The notes beneath the pieces were generated by a model. The model saw only the letters and a list, made by a program, of their open reading frames with translations, made no database searches and was not told where the DNA came from. The position numbers and the translations under genes were made by a program. This document shows positions 1 through 7,800 of a DNA stretch of 16,433 nt, in pieces. How positions within the stretch are numbered: the first letter of the stretch is position 1; each line of letters starts with the position of its first letter. Source of the stretch: DATGIQ01 sp035295665 (GTDB taxonomy: Bacteria > Planctomycetota > Planctomycetia > Gemmatales > Gemmataceae); assembly GCA_035295665.1 (NCBI GenBank), contig DATGIQ010000112.1:1-16433 (forward strand), given 5' to 3'.

Positions 1-153
1 CCGAGCCAGATCGAACCGAGTTAACGCAGCCGTGTCCAGCCACAAACCAGGAAAGACCTCGCTTGCCATCGTCGCCCCGTTCGCCCTTTCGTGGATGGAG
101 TTGCCGCGGTCGCGTCCTCTCGCTTCTCTCAACTTACCGGCATCCACCGGCAC
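1..153 (-). pseudogene. Uma2-family C-terminal fragment, runs off left edge
   Basis: Reading the minus strand from base 153 down to base 1 gives 51 open codons after an in-frame TGA at 156-154. The last third (bases 63-34) encodes SEVFPGLWLD followed by TAALTRFDLAR. This resembles the C-terminal end of Uma2-family (DUF820, PD-(D/E)XK-like) proteins, which are multiplied in planctomycetes and cyanobacteria. The catalytic N-terminal part is absent: the sequence immediately upstream is the beta-RFAP synthase gene. No convincing start codon or Shine-Dalgarno sequence precedes the motif. I infer a 5'-truncated remnant whose last codons lie beyond the window. The match is short and from memory, so chance similarity or a small separate gene remains possible. 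Confidence 0.35.
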
Positions 154-275
154 TCATTGCTTCAACGAACACATCGGAGAGCAAGGTTGCCCCAAGGCCA
201 AGGAACCATCCCAAGAACAGCTCTCTCGTTTGCGTCTCGCGGTTGGTGTCCCTGCCGACTGCGAAACCCAAGCGG

Positions 276-1262
276 CTACAGAACGACCGCACCATGATTG
301 CACGCTGCCGTCACCAATACTTCCTCCGCTTGCAGCCCAAAGTGCTCCCGAATCCGCTGGGCCAAGTCTTCGGCCCGTTCGGCCCCGTCGGCCACCGCAA
401 ACACGGCTGGGCCCCACGAACTCTGGCCCACGCCATGCACCCCTTGCCGGTGAATGAAGCTCACCAAGTCGGCGACGGGGCTGCTGGCGTAGGGCCCGCT
501 CTGCACCGTCGCGAAGGATTGGCCTACGCGCCGGTTGAAATCGAACAGCGATTCCCCGAAACCGTCCAGGTCGCGTTCCTGTAGCGCGGGTAACATCCCG
601 AGCATCAGTAACCGGCATAGATGGCCGGTCGTTTCCAAATCCATGTGCTGCTCATCCAGTCGACGAAAGGCCTCGCGCTCTTCCTGGCCGTGCAAGCCGG
701 CTCCCCAGGGCGGAAGAACCACGACCCAGCGCCAGTCCTCCGGACAGGGGGTGCGGGCCACGAGCGGCGCAATCCTGCCCCCGGGGCGCTGGCCGGCTTC
801 CACCACGAATCCTCCCTGCGCAAACCCATGGACACCCACGCCGGAACGCATGCCCCGGCCCACGCGCCGCGCCAGATCGACCGTGGTCAAGTCGGGCAAG
901 CCCCCCGATATGCACAGGGCACGGGCCACCGCCAAGCCGAGCTGGGTACCGGTTCCCAAACCGACATGGGCCGGCGCGGACCGCTCGATGACCAGCCGGT
1001 GTGGCCGCAGTACATGGGCCGGCCAGGTCTGGGCAAACCGCCGCGCATCCTCCAACGCTCGCTCCGCGAGCACTCCTTCCGCCGCCCAGTCGTCAGCCGG
1101 CTGCGCGGTCAAGACAATCCCCGGTTGTTCGATCATGACGCCGGCACCGCCGAAGTGCCGGGACGGGACAGCTTCCTCGCCGAGTAAATTCGGCCAGTGC
1201 GTGTCCGAAGAGAGGCTCAATAATCCAAAATGGAGTCGGCTCGGGGCCTGCACGCGGATCAT
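276..1262 (-). CDS. beta-ribofuranosylaminobenzene 5'-phosphate synthase (beta-RFAP synthase)
   Basis: Encodes 328 residues of the GHMP-kinase-like beta-RFAP synthase family. These enzymes condense 4-hydroxy- or 4-aminobenzoate with PRPP, releasing CO2 and pyrophosphate, as the first committed step of methanopterin biosynthesis. Planctomycetes and methylotrophs use the cofactor for C1 transfer and formaldehyde oxidation. The N-terminus (IRVQAPSRLHFGLLSL) and the segment RRVGRGMRSGVGVHGFAQGG (about 133-151) are typical, and the GHMP-type phosphate loop PAHVGLGTGTQLGLAVA lies at about 97-113. I chose the ATG at 1262-1260 because the family begins there; an in-frame ATG 23 codons upstream adds only unrelated residues. 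No Shine-Dalgarno sequence precedes the chosen start, but a TATAAT does. No other methanopterin gene is in the window. The cytoplasmic enzyme call is firm; activity is inferred. Confidence 0.88.
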   Translation of the reverse strand: MIRVQAPSRLHFGLLSLSSDTHWPNLLGEEAVPSRHFGGAGVMIEQPGIVLTAQPADDWAAEGVLAERALEDARRFAQTWPAHVLRPHRLVIERSAPAHVGLGTGTQLGLAVARALCISGGLPDLTTVDLARRVGRGMRSGVGVHGFAQGGFVVEAGQRPGGRIAPLVARTPCPEDWRWVVVLPPWGAGLHGQEEREAFRRLDEQHMDLETTGHLCRLLMLGMLPALQERDLDGFGESLFDFNRRVGQSFATVQSGPYASSPVADLVSFIHRQGVHGVGQSSWGPAVFAVADGAERAEDLAQRIREHFGLQAEEVLVTAACNHGAVVL

Positions 1263-1269
1263 CGTGTAA

Positions 1270-1275
1270 ATTATA
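1270..1275 (-). promoter_or_regulatory. -10 box of beta-RFAP synthase, probable leaderless start
   Basis: On the minus strand a perfect TATAAT is followed by seven bases (TTACACG) and then the ATG of the synthase gene. A sigma70-type start about seven bases after the hexamer would fall on or within one or two bases of the ATG. With no ribosome-binding site present, this suggests a leaderless mRNA. No clear TTGACA-like -35 box lies 16-18 bases upstream. Confidence 0.5.
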
Positions 1276-1478
1276 CAAACCACGTCGGCTCTATTGGAAC
1301 ACGCTATCCGTCCCGACCTTGAGAGCGGCAAGCCATAACTGCCAAGCCCAAAATCTGTTACGCGGCGAACAATATTTGCCCACGTTGAGATCCCCTGCCG
1401 GTACGGGATTTGCTAACCCCTTGCTCGACGATTGTGCCGCGGTCCAGTGCGGCGGCTTTTACATGGAAGGATGAAGGC

Positions 1479-2288
1479 ATGCGCTCTCGTTGTTGCTCAA
1501 CATTCTTAACCGGAGCCCTGCGCCTGGTGAGTTTGGGGACGTTGTCCGCTCTGCTCTTGCTGATGATGTCCGGTGCTCAGAATCCGCCCCCTGCCGCTCC
1601 ATCCGCTCCTACCGGCGCGGGCCCGATGGATTTGCCTCTGCGACTGATCGCCGAGGCCCGGCAAAGCTATCAAGGCGTCCAGGACTACACGTGCCTGTTC
1701 ATCAAGCGGGAACGTTTGCGCGAACAGATTCAGCCCGAGCACTTGATCGCCATGAAGGTGCGAACCCAGCCGTTCAGCGTTTATCTCCGCTGGCTAAGGC
1801 CTGCTCCGACGGCTGGGCAGGAGGTTTGCTATGTGGCTGGGCGCAACAACGGCATGATGCGCGTCCACTCAACGGGCCTGCGGGGGGTAGTCGGCTTCGT
1901 GTCGATGGATCCCCGGGACCCACGGGCCCTCGAAACCAGCCGGCATACGATTACCGAAGCGGGCATCGGCAACCTGATCGATCGCTTTGGCAAGGCCTGG
2001 GAGCTGGAAAGCCGGCTGAACCGGACGCAGGTTCGGGTCCAGGAATACGAGGCCAACAGCCGCCGCTGCCTGCGTGTCGAGACGGTCCATACCGATCCGG
2101 CCGGCCAGCAAATCCCCTTTTACCGCAGCGTTGTCTACTTCGATAAGCAGAACCACCTGCCGATCCGTGTGGAAAACTATGATTGGCCCCGTCCGGGATT
2201 CGATCCCGCCGGTGCGATCGTGGAAAGTTACAGCTACCTGGACCTCCATCTCAATACCGGGTTGAGCGAGGCCGTGTTTGTTCATTAG
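1479..2288 (+). CDS. DUF1571 family secreted protein
   Basis: Encodes 269 residues. The first 33 residues form a signal peptide or membrane anchor (basic start, then a run of Leu/Ala/Met to about residue 30), followed by a Pro/Ala-rich linker (36-50). The rest (about 55-269) matches my memory of DUF1571, a planctomycete family whose fold resembles LolA/LppX-type lipid-binding proteins. Characteristic segments are the YTCLFIKRERL region near 70-80, the PFSVYLRWLRP region near 98-108, and the late VVYFDKQNHLPIRVENYDWP region. The function is unknown; a periplasmic role is inferred from the signal sequence. The ATG at 1479 is preferred over an in-frame ATG at 1410 because GGAAGG sits eight bases before it and the hydrophobic segment starts there. 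The coiled-coil gene follows 99 bases later on the same strand and may be cotranscribed. Confidence 0.8.
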   Translation: MRSRCCSTFLTGALRLVSLGTLSALLLLMMSGAQNPPPAAPSAPTGAGPMDLPLRLIAEARQSYQGVQDYTCLFIKRERLREQIQPEHLIAMKVRTQPFSVYLRWLRPAPTAGQEVCYVAGRNNGMMRVHSTGLRGVVGFVSMDPRDPRALETSRHTITEAGIGNLIDRFGKAWELESRLNRTQVRVQEYEANSRRCLRVETVHTDPAGQQIPFYRSVVYFDKQNHLPIRVENYDWPRPGFDPAGAIVESYSYLDLHLNTGLSEAVFVH

Positions 2289-2387
2289 TTCGCTCACCCG
2301 CATCTGGTATTCTGTGAGCTATACTTCTTCGGGCTGGCCGCAGCCATTGCTTCGCCCAACTCGCATTCCCAAGATGAAGGTCCAACC

Positions 2388-3263
2388 GTGTCGTCACCGA
2401 ATGCTCCGTCCCCGTCCCTGTCCGTTGATGCGTTGTTTGCCCGGCTCCATTATGACCGGACAAACGGCTCCGCGCCGCACCAGCCCAATCTAGGTGGCCC
2501 ACCCTTGCCAAGCCAGCATGCGGCTGAGCTACAACCGCCTCCGCCTCTGGAAAACGCGGCGGATCTCCAGATTGCCCATGAGTGGTTGAAGGCCGAACGC
2601 GCCCGCCTCGAAGCCTACACGCGCAACCAGTTTGCGGCCCTCCAACAACAGCACCAGTCGCTTCTGGCCAAGCAATTTCACAGCGAAGAATCGCTGGCCT
2701 TGCGAGCCCAGGAGTTGAACCGTGAGATGAAATTCCTGACCTCGCAGTCGGAGGCACTCCAAACCAGAGCCCATGAATTGGCCGAGCGCGAAGCTGCCCT
2801 GACGACGCAGATGGAGCGATTGGCGAGTCTCGAACAAGATCTTCTGACCAGCAATGAGCGGAACGATTCCGAGACGCGCCGTGCCCTGCTGGAACGTTTG
2901 CGGGCGGAAACCGCACAGCTTCAGGCAGCCGGCCAAAGCGCCGGGACCGATGCCGCGGCGTTTGAAGCTGCCTTGAAGGAACGGCAGCAAGCATGGGAGC
3001 AAAAACACGCCAACCTGGTTGCCCGCCAGGTGGAGATTGAACAACGCTTCGCGGCTCTGGAAAAAGCGGAAGCCGCCTCGCAACGATGGCTGGCGGAACT
3101 CGACGAAGTGGAGCAACTGCTGCGCAAGGAATTTGAGCAGCAGGAGAAACGGCTGGCCATCGAACGCCAGGAGATCGACGTCCTCCGCGTCCGGCTGCGC
3201 AACCAAATCCGCAAACTCGAAGCCGGCGTCGATGCGCACGAAGAGGACGCCGTTCCCGTCTAA
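2388..3263 (+). CDS. coiled-coil protein of unknown function
   Basis: Encodes 291 residues. An N-terminal Pro/Ser-rich low-complexity stretch (about 1-55) contains a short conserved-looking segment LSVDALFARLHYDR (11-24). From about 58 to 280 the protein is a long Gln/Glu/Ala/Leu-rich alpha-helical coiled coil with many Arg and Lys residues and no cysteine. There is no signal peptide or membrane segment, so it is probably a cytoplasmic structural or scaffold protein. The start is GTG at 2388, with GAAGG at 2376-2380 seven bases upstream. An ATG at 2374 is in another frame and gives only a short ORF. The gene follows the DUF1571 gene and converges on the YTV-repeat gene. I do not recognise a named family; similar proteins sit beside DUF1571-like genes in planctomycetes only as far as I can guess. 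Confidence 0.72.
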   Translation: MSSPNAPSPSLSVDALFARLHYDRTNGSAPHQPNLGGPPLPSQHAAELQPPPPLENAADLQIAHEWLKAERARLEAYTRNQFAALQQQHQSLLAKQFHSEESLALRAQELNREMKFLTSQSEALQTRAHELAEREAALTTQMERLASLEQDLLTSNERNDSETRRALLERLRAETAQLQAAGQSAGTDAAAFEAALKERQQAWEQKHANLVARQVEIEQRFAALEKAEAASQRWLAELDEVEQLLRKEFEQQEKRLAIERQEIDVLRVRLRNQIRKLEAGVDAHEEDAVPV

Positions 3264-3313
3264 TGAGTGCTGAATCGCCTGGACGTTCGGCTGAGCATCA
3301 CAATCGAAACAAA

Positions 3314-3346
3314 GCAGCCGGCCCGCGTCAACACGAGGCCGGCTGC
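3314..3346 (-). terminator. hairpin terminator between convergent genes
   Basis: GCAGCCGGCC at 3314-3323 and its exact complement at 3337-3346 form a 10-base-pair GC-rich stem with a 13-base loop. Read on the minus strand the hairpin is followed by TTTGTTTC, so it fits a rho-independent terminator for the YTV-repeat gene, whose stop is about 110 bases upstream. On the plus strand there is no T-run after it, but it may still slow transcription leaving the coiled-coil gene. Confidence 0.62.
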
Positions 3347-3456
3347 AGGGGTCCACGCCGCAATCCATCAACTTCCGATTCCAGGATCCTGAGGACAAGG
3401 CAAACCGTCCGGAGCTCAAACGGAACAACATCCAGTGCCTCGGGACATCCATTTCC

Positions 3457-4506
3457 TTATTCGCAGCATGCTGCATGACCGCTCGGTGCGGCGCAAGCTG
3501 GCACAGGCACCCGCACCATGATCGTTTGCGGAACCATCCGGCACACACATACCTGAATTGACTTCTGTACCGGGTGCGGCGCACAAACGGTAAAATTCTC
3601 GGTAGCCTGATACGCTTCTGTTTTGCAAGTTGTGATCGTGCGTGTCCCCTTCATCGTCTTTGGAACGCAGACCGTATAGGCTACCTCGCGGCTCTTCTGT
3701 CGTGGTTCGTAAGTCATGACGTTGACCGTCCGCTGGCGCGTCTCGGTTCGGCAAACCGTGACCGAGTATTCATATGGCTCTTGCACGCACTCGATCCTGT
3801 GGACCGTCACGTTCTCGGTGCTGGTTTCCAGTTTCGGCACCCAAACCCGTCGAGTCACGTTCACGATTTGGGGACTACATACTCCGATGTCGCACCACGA
3901 ATCGTCACAGGGATTGCAGTCGCAGCCGTGGCGATGGCGGCCCAGAAGTCTGCCAAATAACCGATGCCGGCCACAACCCGGTGAGCAGTGAGCGGGAGCC
4001 GCGGCAGAAACTAGCTGGGTTTCGCACCTTTCCTCCCAATGCCCCATGTCCCGCGTGACAGTGCGTGCTTGCGTCACCGGAATTGTCCGAGCCACCGTGC
4101 GGGTCGCTGTCCGCTTTTCCACGGTGGGTACGACCACGGTGTACGTCTGCACTTGGGGACGGGTGACCGGGACACACTCCAAATACGTTTCGGTCCGTGT
4201 GCGCGTTTCGGGCTGGTACACGGTGTAGCTGTATGGAACCTGCTGCGTAACGGGGACCGTTCGGTAGCGCGTGACCGTTCGACTCTGCGTTTCGGGACGA
4301 TATTCCGTGACGGTGACCTGGCGCGTCTCCGTAACCATGGTCGGCACCATCACCGTCCGCGTTTCCGTGGTATAAGTTCCGCACTCGGCTGGGGCTGGTC
4401 CACTACAGGGAGCAGCGCAGCATCTGTGGAATAGCCAAGCCTGGCTCGGCGTGGCGCTCAAAGCGAGACTGACCAGGATTCCAGGAACTACCAACCGTCT
4501 CTTCAT
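3457..4506 (-). CDS. YTV-repeat, cysteine-rich secreted protein
   Basis: Encodes 349 residues. A signal peptide ends near residue 23 (SQA). Two arrays of short Thr/Val/Arg-rich repeats (about 43-155 and 215-335) flank a Cys/His-rich centre (about 161-210). YTV triplets occur at 94-96, 122-124 and 277-279, with variants such as YSV and FTV elsewhere. This agrees with the YTV repeat family (Pfam PF07639, from memory) described in Rhodopirellula. About 23 cysteines are present, suggesting disulfide cross-linking in a cell-wall or cell-surface protein; that role is inference. The ATG at 4506-4504 is chosen because GGGAGAA precedes it and the signal peptide begins there; the upstream open frame to 4734 is not needed. 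A terminator hairpin lies downstream at 3314-3346. Function is unproven. Confidence 0.8.
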   Translation of the reverse strand: MKRRLVVPGILVSLALSATPSQAWLFHRCCAAPCSGPAPAECGTYTTETRTVMVPTMVTETRQVTVTEYRPETQSRTVTRYRTVPVTQQVPYSYTVYQPETRTRTETYLECVPVTRPQVQTYTVVVPTVEKRTATRTVARTIPVTQARTVTRDMGHWEERCETQLVSAAAPAHCSPGCGRHRLFGRLLGRHRHGCDCNPCDDSWCDIGVCSPQIVNVTRRVWVPKLETSTENVTVHRIECVQEPYEYSVTVCRTETRQRTVNVMTYEPRQKSREVAYTVCVPKTMKGTRTITTCKTEAYQATENFTVCAPHPVQKSIQVCVCRMVPQTIMVRVPVPACAAPSGHAACCE

Positions 4507-4841
4507 AGAGTTCTCCCAGATCAAGAATAGATGGGAAGAGCTTCCAACCCCATTTTGGGACGGTGCAGAGTGTAAACCATTTCTCGGTTGGCAAGCCAGG
4601 CAGTATAGAAAGAATAGAGAAAATAGAATGGCGATAGTGTCCGCAGAACTGATAAAGGCGAAATGACCGGCCCGCACTGCGCGGTTGCTATCCGTCGAGG
4701 GAGAGTGCTGCGAATGGGCGCGAGTCGAAAACACGGACGGTGGACCGCCCTGCGGTTCAGGATACGTCCCGAGGTTAGCTCTTCAAGAGTCCGCGCAGGA
4801 AGATCGTCTTCATTCTCAATTCTGGCCGGAGATCCGCTGGG
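4507..4841. other. 335-bp intergenic region upstream of the YTV-repeat gene
   Basis: This stretch lies between two minus-strand genes. A TATACT hexamer on the minus strand at 4607-4602, about 95 bases before the YTV-gene ATG and inside an A/T-rich patch, is a weak -10 candidate without a good -35 box. Small inverted repeats (GAAGA-CGA-TCTTC near 4800-4812 and CTCTT-C-AAGAG near 4779-4789) lie just after the stop of the large cytochrome gene but have no T-tract, so I do not call a terminator. No convincing gene is seen. Confidence 0.4.
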
Positions 4842-7800
4842 TTACTTGGCAGCCGAGCTCAGCGATCGAATGAACGCGAATAAGTCAGCTAAGTCCTGCG
4901 GCCGAAGATCCTTTTCCAATCCTTCCGGCATGGCGGACTTATTCGAGCTGACCAGTTCTTCCAGGTCCGTTCGCAGGATGACCTGCTGTTTGCCGTCGGG
5001 GCCCAGCAGCGTGATGCTATTCCCGGTCTCGCTGGCCAGGACACCCGTCAGGGTCAAGCCATTCTTCGTCACAGCGACGTAGTTGATGTAACGGGCCTCG
5101 ACAGATCGGTTGGGATCCAGCACCGCGATCAACAGGCTGGGCGATGATTTGTCGCCAACCGAGGCGAGATCTGGGCCGACCGCATGGCCGATGCCTCCGA
5201 GTTGGTGGCAAGTAGCGCAGGTCTTGGCAAAGATTTGCCGGCCGCGTGCCTCGTTTCCTTTCAGACTGAGCACGGATTGATAGGCATCGATCACTTTCTG
5301 ACGATCGGGATCGACGGCCCCGGCCAGCAGCTTGGCTGCGCGCGCGCGGACGTCGACCGTTCGATGTTGGAGCAACCGTTGCCGACGGGCCGCGTCGATC
5401 TCGAACGCCAGGACCTGTTTTCGATCGACGGCATCCAAAAGCGCGGTCACCCAATCCGGTCGGGCGAGCAAAACGTCCAGCACATGGGAACGCAGGGCCG
5501 GGCTATAGCCCTTCCAGCCGCGCAGCAGGAGCTGTGGCACACCGGGATCGCGCAAATGACCCAGGCCGGCAACGACACCGCTTTGTAACTCCTCGGGCGT
5601 TTGCGGGACCAGCAAACGTGCCAGGGCTGCCCGATCTTCTTGCCGCCGGTCGGGGCCCCGCCCCAGCAGCCGCACGGCTTGCAAGCGATCCGCCATCGGC
5701 GCCTGCGGATCGGAGACCGTCGTCCGGGCTGAGTCGAAAAGCCGTTCGAGCTGCCGCACCGCTGTACGCCGTTCCTCATCCCCTTCTTGCTCCAGCTTCA
5801 CCAGGGAGCTGTTGCGTTGACCGAGCGCATCGAGCAGACCTGCCAAGGCAGCGAATTGCCAGGCCGCATGCCGGCCATTCTCAGGACTGCTCACCTTCTG
5901 GAGCATCATCGCAAAGGTTGCGGAATCACCCAGAACGCTGGCCAAACGGAGCAGGTTCTCCGTGAGCAGAGCCGGCGGCGAGCCACTCTGGCCACCGGTA
6001 AAAACTGTTCGGAGCAATGGCCCAAGGTTTTTCTTGTTCACCGAGCTCAGGACGGCTGCCGAGAGATAACGATCGTCGGCCACTTCGCGAGCCAGCTGTC
6101 CGAGCACCGCCCCCGCTTGCGGATTGTCCCATTCCCCGAGTGTGTAGGCCAGCTGCATGCGAACGTGTGGATCGGCATCTTTCAGCAACGCCAGCAGGGC
6201 TGCTCCCAATTGGGGGGTCTGGGCGAGGCGCCCTTCGCAAAGCCGGATCGCATGGCGGCGGACGCCGGCATGGGTGTCGCCTAGGGCCCGCTGGAGCAGG
6301 TCCGGTTTGAGAGCGTCGAGACCATCCAGCGTACACAGCGCATGCAGACGGCAGAGCGGCCGGCTGTTCTCGACCGCTGCTTTTTCCAGCAACGGGACTG
6401 CCGCCAGATCATGCCGTTGAATGAGCAGTTGCTGAGCGGTGTCGCGCTGCCAGCCGCTAGGGCTATCGAGAGCCGCCACGAGCCTGGCCGTGTCGAGTCG
6501 GTCGAGCCGCGGGATTGGCCGGGGACGCTGGCCGGCTGGATAGACTCGATAGATTCGTCCTTTGTCGTGGCCGGCCCGCAGGTCGAGCCGTTCTTGCCAG
6601 TCCTTCGGAATCCACTCCGGGTGCTCGATTACCTGCCGATACATGTCGGCGACCCAGAGCGCGCCGTCCGGCCCAGTCCGAATCGTCGTGGGGCGGCACC
6701 AGTTATCGGTGGAAGCGAGGAACTCGGAATGCTGCTCATCAACGGCACGCCGGCTGGTGAACGTGACGCCGCTGGGAACCATGATTTCCCGATGGACCAG
6801 GTCATGGACCGGCTCGCTGACAAACGTGTTGTTGGCAAAGGCCGGCCCGAATAGCTCATCGCGGTAAATGAGGACGCTGCACGCTGAGGTAAAATGATTG
6901 GCTCCGCCGGGATCGTTGAAGCGTGGCAAGGTTCGGCTGACCGGGTAGACACGAGCCGCTCCGGGCGTCACCGAGACCGGCACGCGCGGATCCGGCGCAG
7001 CGACGTGGGGATTGCGGCGGATGTACTGGTCGGCGAGCACAAAATGCCAGGTGGGGTTACTGTTGTTGCAACCGAACCAGTTGCCCCAGTCGTCGCGGTT
7101 CCGTCCATATTGGCTTTGGCCTGCTTGCGGATCGAGCAGCCCTTCGTCGGGGCGGATGCGAAAATCGCGCCCGCGGATATCGACTTCGGCGCCGGTCTTG
7201 ACCGAGCGGATGTGTCCGCCGCTGTCGCCGTTGGCGCAGTAGATCCAATTGTCGAGCCCCCATACCAGGCCGTTCACGCGGTGCTGCGGATTGCCCGGGT
7301 TGAAGCCGACAAACAGCGGCCGACGTACATCGGCCTTGCCGTCGCCGTCGATGTCCTCGGCATAGAAAATCTCGGGTGCACAGGTGACGAGGACGCCGCG
7401 GCCCCACGGCATCACGTTCGTGGGGAAGCTGAGCCCGTCGAGAAACACGGTAGCTTTCGTGTATTTGCCGTCGCCGTTGGTGTCTTCGAGCACCTTGATG
7501 CGGCCGCCCGGTTTCCCTTTACCGTCTTCACCGAGCGGATAGTCGCCCATTTCGACGACCCAGAGTTTGCCGTCGGGGCCCCAAGCAAAGGCAATGGGGG
7601 ACTGAAGGAGCGGCTCCGCAGCCACCAGTTCCACCTCGAAGCCGGGCCGCGGCCGCCAGGAGTGCAAGGATGCCTCTGCCGATTTGGCGGCCGGTTCAAC
7701 ATTCACGAGCAAATCATTGAAGGATCGCCGATCAACGAGGTTGGGCAACAGCGCGGTATCTTCGTTTTGGACCCACAGGTGCCGCGAATGGAACCAGGCC

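Noticed and set aside
1410..1478. Upstream in-frame ATG extension of the DUF1571 gene
   Set aside because: The later ATG has a GGAAGG site and starts the signal peptide directly.
2529..3584. 351-codon minus-strand open frame opposite the coiled-coil gene
   Set aside because: Shadow frame; the coiled-coil plus-strand product and its GTG start with GAAGG are better supported.
4775..4813. 12-codon minus-strand mini-ORF (MKTIFLRGLLKS) just after the cytochrome gene
   Set aside because: It looks gene-like, but it is very short and has no clear ribosome-binding site or regulatory context; too little to call.
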